Assembly: GCF_002116905.1 (NCBI RefSeq)
Contig: NZ_CP015118.1
Coordinates: forward strand, 3,534,001 to 3,598,000
DNA: 64,000 nucleotides
Origin: Piscinibacter gummiphilus
GTDB lineage: Bacteria > Pseudomonadota > Gammaproteobacteria > Burkholderiales > Burkholderiaceae_C
Direction of reading: 5' to 3'
The notes beneath the pieces are model-generated. The model did no database searches and was not told the DNA's origin. It was given only the letters and a program-made list of their open reading frames with translations. Numbering within the stretch: position 1 is the stretch's first letter; each line of letters begins with the position of its first letter. The position numbers and the translations under genes were made by a program. Below are positions 33,550-42,351 of this stretch, one piece after another.

Positions 33550-34566
33550 TCACTGCGTGACCGGCGCGCGCCCTTTCGTGTCGGTCAGCTGCGAGCGCAG
33601 GGCCCGGAGCGCGTCGGTGTCGGGGGACGTCACCGTCACGCCGTCGGCGAGGGCCACCTGGTCGGTCGGCATGCCGAACATCGAGGAGACGAGGCCGGCC
33701 TGCTGGCTGGTCAGGATGAGCAGTTCGATGCGGCGGTTGATGCCGGCGGCCGCGTCGCGGGTGTCGAGCGGCGCGCGGTCGGCCATGCCCACCACCTGCA
33801 GGATGCTGCGGGCGGGCATGCCGCCTTCCTGCAGCTGCGTGCGGGCGGCCATCGCGCGGTTGCTCGACAGCGTCCAGTTCGAGAAGGCCGAGTGGCTGCG
33901 GTCCGCGTACTGGAGCGAATCGGTGTGGCCGACGATCAGCATCTGGTTCTCCATCTGCGCGAACAGCGGCCCGAGGTTGCGCAGCAGCTTGCGGAAGCGC
34001 TCGCTCAGCATCGCGCTGCCACGGGCGAACATGCCCTGCCCTTCGGTGTCGTGCAGCATCACGCGCAGGCCGTACGGGGTCACGACGGCCTGCATGTTGT
34101 TCGCGAGACCGGCTTCCTCGCTCATGCGCGCGAGCACGCGCGACAGCGCCTGCAGGTCGCTCGGGCTCTCGTACCGCGTGCGGTCCACGTGCTGCTTGTC
34201 GGTCGGGTCCGGCACGTCGACGTCGTTGTTGCCGGGCTTGGCCGAGCCGGTCTGGCGCGGCATCGGCTCCCGGGCGATCAGGCTGCCGCGGGGGCCGCCC
34301 ATCGTCTCGGGCATCACGCCCTGCCCTTCGTCCATCAGGCTGCCACCCGGGGCGCGCATGACTTCCTGAATGAGTTCCTGCTGGCGCGCGGCCATCAGCC
34401 ACAGCACGAGGAACAGGCACATCAGTGCCAGGCAGAAGTCCGCGAACGCGACCTTCCACGCACCACCGTGCTCGTCGTGCTCGTGGCGCTTGCCGCCACG
34501 TTTCACGATCTGCTCGTGGTGCGCGTCGTCGCGCTTGCCCTTGGCTTTGTCAGGCTTGTTGAGCAC
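33550..34566 (-). CDS. motB: stator protein MotB (LafU-like)
   Basis: 338 residues from a GTG at 34566, chosen because CCGGAGACC precedes it; an ATG at 34626 would add 20 residues inside motA. After a basic N-terminus comes the single membrane helix with the proton-binding aspartate in KVAFADFCLALMCLFLVLWLM. A C-terminal OmpA-type peptidoglycan-binding domain follows (MLIVGHTDSLQYADRS, LQVVGMADRAPLDTRDAAAGINRRIELLIL). It overlaps motA by 17 bases. The D in VAFADF and the plug region fit a proton-driven stator. Confidence 0.94.
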   Translation of the reverse strand: MLNKPDKAKGKRDDAHHEQIVKRGGKRHEHDEHGGAWKVAFADFCLALMCLFLVLWLMAARQQELIQEVMRAPGGSLMDEGQGVMPETMGGPRGSLIAREPMPRQTGSAKPGNNDVDVPDPTDKQHVDRTRYESPSDLQALSRVLARMSEEAGLANNMQAVVTPYGLRVMLHDTEGQGMFARGSAMLSERFRKLLRNLGPLFAQMENQMLIVGHTDSLQYADRSHSAFSNWTLSSNRAMAARTQLQEGGMPARSILQVVGMADRAPLDTRDAAAGINRRIELLILTSQQAGLVSSMFGMPTDQVALADGVTVTSPDTDALRALRSQLTDTKGRAPVTQ

Positions 34567-35479
34567 GCTGGTCTCCGGCCCTGCGGCGCGGGGTGTCGGC
34601 GTCCGCCCCGGCGTCGTCGCCACCACCCATCGAATTGATCCACGACTCGAGCTGCGCGAAGCTCGGCTTGATGTTCAGCTGCACGAGGCGGCGGCCCGCG
34701 TCGATCGCGAGCAGCGCGGGCTTGCCCGCCACGTGCGTGACCAGCACGACCTTGACGCTCTCGAACGTCGACAGCTCCTGCTTCACGAGCTGCTTCATCA
34801 CGTTGGCGATGGGGTCCAGCACGCCGTAGCAGAAGAAGATGCCGATGAACGTGCCCACCATCGCGGCGCCTACGCGCTCGGCGATCTCGGCGGAGCTGGC
34901 GCCCTCGCCCACGGTGTTCATGGTCATCACGATGCCCAGCACCGCAGCCAGGATGCCGAAGCCCGGCATCGCCTCGCCGATCTTCTGGAGCGACTTGGCC
35001 GGCTGCTGCAGTTCCTCGAAGATGGCCTCGATCTCCTGCTCCAGCACACCTTCGAGTTCGTGCGCGCTGATCTTGCCCATGGCCATCAGGCGGAAGTTGT
35101 CGACGATGAAGGCGATCAGCTTCGGCTCCTCGAGCACCAGCGGGTACCGCAGGAACAGCTCGCTCTCGTGCGGCGCCTCGACGTGGGCGTCGAGCGCCTT
35201 CAGGCCGCCGGCGGCCGTCTGCAGCAGCTCGTACATGAGCAGCAGCAACTGGCGCTGGAACTCCGAGCCCTGCAGCTTGCGCTTCATGATCTGGCGGAAC
35301 TGGACGATCATCTCGCTCAGCACGTGGCGCGGGTTGCCGATGATCAGCGCGCCGAAGCCGGCACCCGCGATGATCAGCAGTTCCACGGGTTCCCAGATCA
35401 GGCGGATGCTGCCGCCCATGAGCAGCAGCCCGCCGAAGACGCAGGACAGCACGATGCCGATGCCGATGAAGAGTTGCAT
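34550..35479 (-). CDS. motA: stator protein MotA (LafT-like)
   Basis: 309 residues from the ATG at 35479. It has four membrane segments, two at the N-terminus (LFIGIGIVLSCVFGGLLLMGG, VELLIIAGAGFGALIIGN) and two around residues 170-220 (MPGFGILAAVLGIVMTMNTVG, VGTFIGIFFCYGVLDP). The cytoplasmic loop that contacts FliG lies between them. It forms the torque-generating channel with MotB. Carrying its own stators is normal for lateral systems and unusual within primary flagellar operons. Confidence 0.96.
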   Translation of the reverse strand: MQLFIGIGIVLSCVFGGLLLMGGSIRLIWEPVELLIIAGAGFGALIIGNPRHVLSEMIVQFRQIMKRKLQGSEFQRQLLLLMYELLQTAAGGLKALDAHVEAPHESELFLRYPLVLEEPKLIAFIVDNFRLMAMGKISAHELEGVLEQEIEAIFEELQQPAKSLQKIGEAMPGFGILAAVLGIVMTMNTVGEGASSAEIAERVGAAMVGTFIGIFFCYGVLDPIANVMKQLVKQELSTFESVKVVLVTHVAGKPALLAIDAGRRLVQLNIKPSFAQLESWINSMGGGDDAGADADTPRRRAGDQRAQQA

Positions 35480-35499
35480 GGTTCCAGTCCGTCCGGGGT

Positions 35500-36222
35500 T
35501 CAGTTCTTTTCGAGCAGCGCCTTCATCTTCTTGAGCGCTCCCTTGTTGAGTTGACACACGCGGGCGTCGGTCAGGCCGAGCACCGCGGCGATTTCCTTGT
35601 AGCTGAGCTCATGCTCGTAATAGAGCTGGATCACGCGCTGCTCGCGTTCGTCCAGCGCCTTCAGGCCCTGCTCGATCGAGCGGCGGACCGTCATCTGTTC
35701 TTCCGGGTTCGCGCCATGCGAGGGCATCTGCACCAGGTCGCTCACGAGTTCGTCGAAGCTCGCGATGGTTTCGGCGTTCTCGGCCAGGAGGTGTTCCTGG
35801 TAGGCGTCGGCGGACAGGCCGAGGGCCGTGCGGATCTCCGCCTCGGACGGCTCGCGGCCCAGGCGGCGCGTGAGTTCGCGCACGGCGTCGCGCACGCGGT
35901 GGCTTTCCTGGCGCACGGCGCGCGGGCGCCAGTCCTGGCGGCGCAGCTCGTCGAGGATGGCGCCGCGGATCCGCAGCGCGGCAAAACCGCCGAACTGCGC
36001 GTCGGGTTCGCCGTAGCGGCGAAGCGCCTCGAGCAGGCCCATCAGGCCGATCTGCTCCATGTCGTCGCGGTCCATCGCGCCGGAGGCCTGCGAGTTGAGC
36101 TGCCGGGCGATGCGCTTGACCAGGGGCGCGTACGCGAGCAGGTGCCGCTGCTCGTCGGCAGGGCTCAGCCCCGCGTGAGCGGCGACGTCCTGGACTTCAG
36201 CGTAACCGGCGTGCAGGTCCAT
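35500..36222 (-). CDS. fliA: flagellar sigma factor FliA (sigma-28, LafS-like)
   Basis: 240 residues. Region 2 contains YAPLVKRIARQLNSQ, DRDDMEQIGLMGLLEALRRYG and GFAALRIRGAILDELRRQDW. Region 3 has LGREPSEAEIRTALGLS, and region 4 LDEREQRVIQLYYEHELSYKEIAAVLGLTDARVCQLNKGAL recognises the -35 box. It is co-transcribed with fliL upstream and motA downstream. It is the probable reader of the sigma-28-like promoters before fliM and fliE. Confidence 0.96.
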   Translation of the reverse strand: MDLHAGYAEVQDVAAHAGLSPADEQRHLLAYAPLVKRIARQLNSQASGAMDRDDMEQIGLMGLLEALRRYGEPDAQFGGFAALRIRGAILDELRRQDWRPRAVRQESHRVRDAVRELTRRLGREPSEAEIRTALGLSADAYQEHLLAENAETIASFDELVSDLVQMPSHGANPEEQMTVRRSIEQGLKALDEREQRVIQLYYEHELSYKEIAAVLGLTDARVCQLNKGALKKMKALLEKN

Positions 36223-36226
36223 GCCG

Positions 36227-36697
36227 TCACTCGATGATGAGCTTGCCGATCATGACTTCCGAGAACGGCTTGTCGCGCTTCTCGGCTTCATAACTGTCGG
36301 CGTAGGCCTTGTTCACCTCTTCGGCGAACTGGTCGATCGACATGCCGCCCGCGGTCGCCGGCGTCAGGGCCGACAGCGAACGCACGGCGACGCTGCGCAG
36401 CATCGGCAGGTGCTCGCGGGTGACCTTCTCGTCCTTCTCGTTCGTCTTGAAGACGAGGTCGACCGCCATGTAGTGCGAGCCCGTGTCGCCGTTCTCGCGG
36501 CGCAGCATCACGATGACCTTCTCGAGGCTCACGTACTTCGGCGGGTGCTTGCGCGCCTCTTCCGCGGCCTTCTCGGCCAGCATCTCGGGGGTCGGCTCGA
36601 CCTTCGGGCGCAGCGTGTACCAGGCGGCCGCTCCGCCGACCGCGGTCAGCAGCACGCCGGTCACCACCGCGGCAATGATCAGGGGCATCTTCTTCAT
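36227..36697 (-). CDS. fliL: stator-associated protein FliL
   Basis: 156 residues. An N-terminal membrane helix (LIIAAVVTGVLLTAVGGAAAWY) is followed by a periplasmic domain with PPKYVSLEKVIVMLR, HYMAVDLVFKTN and a C-terminus FSEVMIGKLIIE. FliL supports stator function at high load, for example in swarming. Its ATG overlaps the fliK stop by 4 bases. Confidence 0.93.
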   Translation of the reverse strand: MKKMPLIIAAVVTGVLLTAVGGAAAWYTLRPKVEPTPEMLAEKAAEEARKHPPKYVSLEKVIVMLRRENGDTGSHYMAVDLVFKTNEKDEKVTREHLPMLRSVAVRSLSALTPATAGGMSIDQFAEEVNKAYADSYEAEKRDKPFSEVMIGKLIIE

Positions 36698-37740
36698 CGC
36701 GTCTCGCTCGTGTTGTCACCCAGGCGGAAGGCCTTGGCGAGGCCGACCTCGGCCTCGGCCAGCGCCCGGTTCGGGTCTGTGTTGTCCTGCTCGGGCTGGC
36801 GGCCGCGCGAACGGCCATCGGCGTCACGCCCCATTGCCCCGGCATCGCTCACCACGACCGACACGTCGCCGTACTGGCGCTGTCCCAGGTCCTGGCGCAG
36901 CGAATCGCCGATCGTGTTCAGCTGGCGCACCACCTCGTGGTGGGTCGCGCTCAGGTGCACCTGCAGCGCACCCGCCTCATGGCGGATCGCGATCTCGATG
37001 CGGCCCAGCTGCGGCGGCTCGAGTCGGATCACCGCCTGGTCGCTGCCGCGCTGCAGGTTCAGCTGCAGGCGGTCGCCGAGCGCCTCGGCGAGCGGCTGGC
37101 GCCACTGGGTCGGGGTGGTGGGCGACAGCTTGACGGCGGGCAGGCCGTCGTCGGCCGCCTGCGGGCGCGACGCCGCACCCGCCACGGGCGCGCGGGTGTC
37201 GTCGAGGTGGAATTCGGTGGTCTTGCCCTGCTCGGCCGGGGCCACCGCCGCCGCGCGCACCGGGGTGGCAGCCGCCGGTTCCTCGGCCGGGGCGGCGGGT
37301 TCGGCGCGCACCGGGCGCACGGCCGGGTCGACGGCGACCGGCACGGGCAGCGCAGCCTGCGGCAGCGGCGCGCGGCGCGGGGCATCGAGGGCCACGCCCT
37401 CGAGCGGGGCCGATTCGGCGGCGCCGTCGGTCTCGGCCGGCTCGGCGGCAGCGGCGTCCACGGGCGCCACGGGCAGCGGCATCGCCATCACGAACGGGTT
37501 CGGCGCGGGGGCCATGGCCGGCATGGCCGGGGCCTCGTCGGAGGTGGCCTCCTCCGCGTCGACCTCTTCGGGTGCGGCATCGAGTTGCTCCTGCGGCACG
37601 GCGGCGCCGTTCAGCAGGCCCAGCATGTCGAGGAAGGCCGACACGCCTTCCGCGCCAGCGGGCGTTCCGGCCTGCGGCAGGAGCGCGTCGAGCGCGCCGG
37701 GTTGGGACGGGGCCGGGCCGGCCGCGGTACCGATGTTCAT
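36694..37740 (-). CDS. fliK: hook-length control protein FliK (LafE-like)
   Basis: 348 residues. The long Ala/Pro-rich N-terminal ruler region ends near residue 200. The C-terminal Flg_hook domain follows: QPLAEALGDRLQLNLQRGSDQAVIRLEPPQLGRIEIAIRHEAGALQVHLSATHHEVVRQLN, with the family LGxIEI core. It senses hook length and triggers the FlhB switch. It is coupled to fliT and fliL by ATGA-type overlaps. Confidence 0.93.
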   Translation of the reverse strand: MNIGTAAGPAPSQPGALDALLPQAGTPAGAEGVSAFLDMLGLLNGAAVPQEQLDAAPEEVDAEEATSDEAPAMPAMAPAPNPFVMAMPLPVAPVDAAAAEPAETDGAAESAPLEGVALDAPRRAPLPQAALPVPVAVDPAVRPVRAEPAAPAEEPAAATPVRAAAVAPAEQGKTTEFHLDDTRAPVAGAASRPQAADDGLPAVKLSPTTPTQWRQPLAEALGDRLQLNLQRGSDQAVIRLEPPQLGRIEIAIRHEAGALQVHLSATHHEVVRQLNTIGDSLRQDLGQRQYGDVSVVVSDAGAMGRDADGRSRGRQPEQDNTDPNRALAEAEVGLAKAFRLGDNTSETR

Positions 37741-38048
37741 GCGAGGAGGTCCTCCGACGTGCCGCTGGCCGCGTACGCGAGCCAGCCGTCCTTGTGGTTG
37801 TTCATGTCGTTGAGGCGCACGGCCATCGCATCCGAGCTGCGCGTGCAGAACTCGAACGCGGCGCGGTGGCTCTGGCGAAGCCGCGCGAAGGCGACCTGCT
37901 CCGGGGACGACCAATTGCCGGCCGCCTGCCACACGGGCAGCGCGGCGGCGATGTCACGGTCGGCCGCGGCCAGGGCCTCCCAGTCCGACGCGAGGCACGC
38001 GTCGTCCAGGCGGTCCTTCAGCAGGGTCATCGCGCGGTGCCGGTTCAT
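37737..38048 (-). CDS. fliT: FliT/LafD-like flagellar chaperone
   Basis: 103 residues, helical, beginning MNRHRAMTLLKDRLDDAC with WEALAAADRDIAAALP in the middle. The size and helix pattern fit FliT, the FliD chaperone, but conservation is low. The assignment rests mainly on the fliD-fliS-fliT-fliK order. It overlaps fliS by 4 bases and fliK by 4 bases. Confidence 0.65.
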   Translation of the reverse strand: MNRHRAMTLLKDRLDDACLASDWEALAAADRDIAAALPVWQAAGNWSSPEQVAFARLRQSHRAAFEFCTRSSDAMAVRLNDMNNHKDGWLAYAASGTSEDLLA

Positions 38049-38428
38049 GCGCGTTCCTGAACGCCGATCCAGCCGGAGCGCAGCGTCGTCAGCAGGCGCG
38101 TCACCTCGTCGAGGATCGAGGTGTCGAGCTGCAGGCCGACGGTGTAGAGCCGGTGGGCGCAGTAGTCGTAGAGGCGGCCGAGGTTCGCGACCACCTCGCC
38201 GCCCGATTCCTCGTCGAGCGAGCTCGAGAGACCGTTGAGGATCTCGACGCACTTGTCGAGGCTCGCCGCCTTCAGCTCGTACCGCCCCGCCTCGATGTGG
38301 CCGCGGGCGCGGGCGAGTTCCTCCAGCAGGCCGTCCATCAGGATCAGCACGAGCTGCACGGGGGTCGCCCGGGCCGTCTGGGCCTCGAGGTTGACGGCGT
38401 GGTAGTTGCTGTAGGCGTCGTAGTCCAA
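38045..38428 (-). CDS. fliS: flagellin export chaperone FliS
   Basis: 127 residues, typical of the family. AYSNYHAVNLEAQTARATPVQLVLILMDGLLEELARARGHIEAG covers the FliS signature, then KCVEILNGLSSSLDEESGGEVVANLGRLYDYCAHRL. It binds the flagellin C-terminus and prevents premature polymerisation. It lies 19 bases after fliD. Confidence 0.96.
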   Translation of the reverse strand: MDYDAYSNYHAVNLEAQTARATPVQLVLILMDGLLEELARARGHIEAGRYELKAASLDKCVEILNGLSSSLDEESGGEVVANLGRLYDYCAHRLYTVGLQLDTSILDEVTRLLTTLRSGWIGVQERA

Positions 38429-38447
38429 GGTGGTCTCTCTCGTTCGG

Positions 38448-39815
38448 TCAGCTGCCCGTGCTCATCGCATCGAACATGTTGGTCGTCTGTTCCATCTGCG
38501 CCTGGATGGACTGGAGCACCGTGAACTGCTTGAGGTAGCGGTTGTAGGCGCTCTCGTACTGGGCATCGAGGCGGGTCTGGCGGGTGGTCTGGGCGGCCTG
38601 CGCGGACTGCACCGAGTCCTGGCGGCGCTTGATCTGGCCGTTCAGGCTGTTGAGCCAGACGTCCAGGTACTTGTCGGTGGCGCCGAGCAGGCCGGAGCTG
38701 GTGGTCAGCGTCGCGGTGCCGAACACGGTGTCCAGGGCGTCGGGCGATGCAGCGAGCTTCTTCTCGAGTTTGGTGTTGTCGAGGGTCAGCTTGCCGTCGC
38801 GGTCGGAGCTCACGCCGAAGTCGGTCAGCTTCACGCCGCCGAAGTCCTGGCGCACGATGTCGTTGAGCTTGTTGCGCAGCGAGCGGATGCTCGAGTCCGA
38901 CGAGAAGACGCCGGCGGCCGTGCCGTCCTTGACGCTGCCGGCGGTGGTCAGCGCGTCCAGCGCGGTCTTGAGCGTGTTGAACGCGTCGACGAAGGTCTTC
39001 ACGTTGTTGGCGGTGCCGCTCGTGTCGTTCGCCACCGTCAGGTTGATCGGCGAGCCGCCCGAGGCCTGGGCCTGCGTGAGCGTGACCGACACGCCTTCGA
39101 TGCCGGTGTAGGTGTTCGAGGCCTGCTTGACCTTGACGCCGGTGTCCTTGGCGCCGAGCCACAGGATCGCGTCCTTGCCCTGCACGAGCGTCGTGCCGGC
39201 GGAGAGGTTGGACTTCAGCGCGGCGTTGCTGATCGTGGAGGCGTTCACCGTGATCTCGCCGGCCTCGCCGGTGGCGGCGGAGGTCAGCACGAGCTGGGTG
39301 GTGTTGCCGGTCGTCAGCACCGAGGCCGTGACCTTGCCCTTGTTGTCGGCGGCCGAGTTGATCGCGCGGGCCATCTCGGCCTGCGACAGCGTGCCGTTGC
39401 CGTCGATGTCGGCCGTGGAGAAGTCCACGTCGAACGCGGCGATGCCGCCCTGGCTGATCGACAGCGTGCCGGTCACCGGCACCGGCACGGCCGGCAGGTC
39501 GGTGAAGACGACCTGGCTGGCGGTGGCGACCTGCTCGATGAAGAGCGGGTACGTGCCGGGCGTGGCCTTGGTCGTCGTGGTCGCCGTGGCGAAGCCGGTG
39601 CTGCTGAACGTGGCCGAGCTCGCGACCATCGTCTTCTTGTTCGACAGGCCGGCGACGGCCGTGTCGAACGCCTTGAGCGCCGACTGCAGCTTGGTCAGGC
39701 CCGTGGCCTGGGCCTGGGAGCGCTGGGTCTGCGTCGTCAGCTGCGTCTGCGCGGCCTGGACGTAGGCGTTCGCCAGCGCGGTGGCGGTGGATGCGGGGTC
39801 AAACGAGGTGGCCAT
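38448..39815 (-). CDS. fliD: filament cap protein FliD
   Basis: 455 residues. The N-terminal coiled region (FDPASTATALANAYVQAAQTQL) and a C-terminal coiled end (SAYNRYLKQFTVLQSIQAQMEQTTNMFDAM-type) flank a Ser/Thr-rich head, with FASSATFSSTGFATATT in the FliD_N domain and AFNTLKTALDALT in FliD_C. It caps the filament tip and folds flagellin. GGGAG precedes the ATG. It begins the fliDSTKLA-motAB block. Confidence 0.95.
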   Translation of the reverse strand: MATSFDPASTATALANAYVQAAQTQLTTQTQRSQAQATGLTKLQSALKAFDTAVAGLSNKKTMVASSATFSSTGFATATTTTKATPGTYPLFIEQVATASQVVFTDLPAVPVPVTGTLSISQGGIAAFDVDFSTADIDGNGTLSQAEMARAINSAADNKGKVTASVLTTGNTTQLVLTSAATGEAGEITVNASTISNAALKSNLSAGTTLVQGKDAILWLGAKDTGVKVKQASNTYTGIEGVSVTLTQAQASGGSPINLTVANDTSGTANNVKTFVDAFNTLKTALDALTTAGSVKDGTAAGVFSSDSSIRSLRNKLNDIVRQDFGGVKLTDFGVSSDRDGKLTLDNTKLEKKLAASPDALDTVFGTATLTTSSGLLGATDKYLDVWLNSLNGQIKRRQDSVQSAQAAQTTRQTRLDAQYESAYNRYLKQFTVLQSIQAQMEQTTNMFDAMSTGS

Positions 39816-39900
39816 GGGGTGCTCCCGGTGGGTGGTAGACGAGGGTTTCCTCGTTCAAGGCGACCGGAATCGCCCCCATGTGAAATTGGCGGCCGTTCAT
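39799..39900 (-). CDS. possible 33-residue coupled microORF between fliJ and fliD
   Basis: The ORF starts ATGA over the fliJ stop, reads MNGRQFHMGAIPVALNEETL and ends 17 bases inside fliD. The arrangement copies the ATGA coupling used throughout this locus. It also spans a perfect 6-bp inverted repeat (ACGAGG-GTTT-CCTCGT). It could be a small protein, a translational bridge from fliJ to fliD, or chance. No family is recognised. Confidence 0.25.
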   Translation of the reverse strand: MNGRQFHMGAIPVALNEETLVYHPPGAPHGHLV

Positions 39901-40346
39901 CGGGTCAGCCCCCGCGCCCAGACCTGGGTCGCCATGTCGTCCAGGCGCTTCTGGTCCTGGCGGTCCCGCGCCTGGCGGATCCGTGCGGACTGCTCGTCCA
40001 GCACCTGGCCCAGCACCTCGCGCTTGAGCGAGGCGGTGTTCAGCGCGCGCTGGGTCACGGCCATGTCGGCCTCGTGCAGCGCCAGGTCCTGGCGGTGCGT
40101 GTCGACCATCGCCAGCACCGTCTGCTTGTAGCCTGCATGGTTCATCGACAGCATGGGCGACAGCGCACCCGGGCGCGTGTCGCCGCTGCTGCCGGCGCAC
40201 AGGCGCTCCAGGCGGTCGAGGTTCTTCTGGTAGCGGTCGCGCACGGCCTGCTTTTCGGCCATCGTGGCGGCGAGGCGGTCGACCTCGCGGCCGCGGAGGT
40301 CCACGAGCGTCGACAGGCTGCGGGTGGTGTCGGTGGCTCCGCTCAT
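39897..40346 (-). CDS. fliJ: flagellar export chaperone FliJ
   Basis: 149 residues, almost wholly helical coiled coil (LRGREVDRLAATMAEKQAVRDRYQKNLDRLERL, then LKREVLGQVLDEQSARIRQARDRQDQKRLDD). FliJ fits in the FliI hexamer and links it to FlhA. Its ATG overlaps the fliI stop. Confidence 0.88.
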   Translation of the reverse strand: MSGATDTTRSLSTLVDLRGREVDRLAATMAEKQAVRDRYQKNLDRLERLCAGSSGDTRPGALSPMLSMNHAGYKQTVLAMVDTHRQDLALHEADMAVTQRALNTASLKREVLGQVLDEQSARIRQARDRQDQKRLDDMATQVWARGLTR

Positions 40347-41653
40347 GCCATCAGGTCCTCGAGGTGGGTCACGCAGGTGTCCATGGGAGCGGCTTCGTTG
40401 GTGCCCTGGCGCAGGAACGCGTCCATGCGGGGCGACAGTTCGACGGCGCGGTCGGTGACCGGGTCCGCGCCCGGCACGTAGGCGCCGAGCGGGATCAGGT
40501 CGCGCACGCGGGCGTGGCGGGCGGCCATTTCCTTCAGCGCGCGGGCGGCGTTCAGGTGCGGCTTGTCGACCACCTGGGCCATGCAGCGGCTGATGGACTG
40601 GGCGATGTCGATGGCCGGGTAGTGGCCGCGCTCGGCGAGTTCGCGGGTCAGCACGATGTGGCCGTCGAGGATGGCGCGGGCGGTGTCGACCACCGGGTCC
40701 TGCTGGTCGTCGCCTTCGGCGAGCACGGTGTAGATGGCGCTCATGCTGCCGGTCTCGCCCTCGCCGTTGCCGGCGCTCTCGACCAGCTGCGGCAGCAGCG
40801 AGAACACCGACGGCGGATAGCCCTTGGTGGCCGGCGGCTCGCCGAGGGCCAGCGCGACCTCGCGGCGGGCCATCGCGTAGCGGGTGAGCGAGTCCACGAG
40901 CAGCAGCACGTCCTTGCCCTGGTCGCGGAAGTGGGCGGCGATGGCGTGGCACAGGTCGGTGGCCATCAGGCGCATCAGCGGCGATTCGTCGGCCGGGGCC
41001 ACGACCACCACGGCCTTGCGCAGGCCCGCCTCGCCGAGCGACAGCTCGACGAACTCGCGCACCTCGCGGCCGCGTTCGCCGATCAGGCCCACCACCACCA
41101 CGTCGACCACGGTCTGGCGGGTGATCAGGCCGAGCAGCACGCTCTTGCCCACGCCGCTGCCGGCCATCAGACCCACGCGCTGGCCCTTGCCGAGCGTCAG
41201 CATGCCGTTGATGGCGCGCACGCCCACGTCGAGGCGTTCTTCCACGCGGCGCTTCTTCAGCGGGTTGACCTTCGGCGGCACGGGCTCCAGCACGTGGTCG
41301 CCACCCAGGCGGCCCCGATCGTCGATGGGCTCGCCGAGCCCATTGACCATCCGGCCGAGCCACGACGTGCCGATCATCAGCGGCGCGCGGTCCGAGATCG
41401 GCAGCACCCGTGCGCCGGCCGCGAGACCCGTGGGGCTCTTGAACGGCATCAGGAACGACGTCTTGTCGCGGAAGCCCACGACCTGCGCGTCGATCCAGCC
41501 GCCGGCGGCAGTCTCGATCTGGCAGCGCTGGCCGGTCGACAGCTGGCAGCCGACGCTCTCCAGCAGCAGGCCGGACGCGCCGACGAGGCGCCCCGTCGGC
41601 GTCGCGACCGGCACGTCACCGAGTTCGAGGCGGCGGAGCGCGGCGCCGATCAT
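40343..41653 (-). CDS. fliI: flagellar export ATPase FliI
   Basis: 436 residues. It has the Walker A motif AGSGVGKSVLLG near residue 165, Walker B VLLLVDSLTRYA and the GEPPATKGYPPSVFSLLPQLVE region, as in F1-like type III ATPases. The export helper energises substrate unfolding with FliH and FliJ. It is coupled to fliH and fliJ by 4-base overlaps. Confidence 0.97.
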   Translation of the reverse strand: MIGAALRRLELGDVPVATPTGRLVGASGLLLESVGCQLSTGQRCQIETAAGGWIDAQVVGFRDKTSFLMPFKSPTGLAAGARVLPISDRAPLMIGTSWLGRMVNGLGEPIDDRGRLGGDHVLEPVPPKVNPLKKRRVEERLDVGVRAINGMLTLGKGQRVGLMAGSGVGKSVLLGLITRQTVVDVVVVGLIGERGREVREFVELSLGEAGLRKAVVVVAPADESPLMRLMATDLCHAIAAHFRDQGKDVLLLVDSLTRYAMARREVALALGEPPATKGYPPSVFSLLPQLVESAGNGEGETGSMSAIYTVLAEGDDQQDPVVDTARAILDGHIVLTRELAERGHYPAIDIAQSISRCMAQVVDKPHLNAARALKEMAARHARVRDLIPLGAYVPGADPVTDRAVELSPRMDAFLRQGTNEAAPMDTCVTHLEDLMA

Positions 41654-42351
41654 GCGGCCTCCTGCAGCGGTTGCGGCACGACCTGCAGGTGCGAGCCCTG
41701 CCCGTCCACCAGCTGCGACGCCACCTGCTGCATGCACGCGGCCAGGCGCTGCTGGCAGCCGGCATCGGCTTCGTGGTCGCCGGCGCGCACGTGGCACTCG
41801 CCGGTCTCCAGGCGGGCATCGGGCAGCAGCGACCAGCGCTGGGCGCGTTCCGGGTCCAGGTCGCGGATGCGCTGCAGGTCCTCGGGGTTCAGGAACACCT
41901 CGATCTGCTCGCGCGTGGGCGGCATGGCCGCGAGCGCCTCGTCGACGAGGGTCAGCAGCTGCGTGGGCTGCAGCGTCAGTTCGCAGCGGATCACCTGGCG
42001 CGCGACACGCGCCACGAGGTCCACCACCTCCTTGCGCTGCGCGAGCTGGTACTCGGCGTGCAGGCGGTTCAGTTCGGCGAGCACGGCGTCCACCGGGCGG
42101 GCCGCGTTTTCGAAAGACTGCTCCGCGGCGCGACGGCCTTCGTCGGCGCCCTGGCGCAGGCCTTCGCTGCGGCCCTCACCCAGGCCCTGGTTGCGGCCGT
42201 CGGTGAGGCCTGCGGCATGGCCCTCGGCATACCCCTGCGCCATGCCCTGCTGGAAGCCGTCGGCGACGGAGGCCTGCATCGGCGCGAGCGCGCTCGACGA
42301 GGCGGTCGAGACCGACAGCGGCGGGAAACGGTGGGGGCGGTAGGTCTTCAT
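41650..42351 (-). CDS. fliH: FliI regulator FliH
   Basis: 233 residues. A Gly-rich GxxxG helix (QGMAQGYAEGHAAGLTDG, then NQGLGEGRSEGLRQG, residues about 40-80) is the FliH hallmark. A coiled coil and the C-terminal FliI-binding domain follow (EVVDLVARVARQVIRCEL, FLNPEDLQRI). It tethers FliI to the C ring via FliN. It overlaps fliG by 4 bases. Confidence 0.93.
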   Translation of the reverse strand: MKTYRPHRFPPLSVSTASSSALAPMQASVADGFQQGMAQGYAEGHAAGLTDGRNQGLGEGRSEGLRQGADEGRRAAEQSFENAARPVDAVLAELNRLHAEYQLAQRKEVVDLVARVARQVIRCELTLQPTQLLTLVDEALAAMPPTREQIEVFLNPEDLQRIRDLDPERAQRWSLLPDARLETGECHVRAGDHEADAGCQQRLAACMQQVASQLVDGQGSHLQVVPQPLQEAA

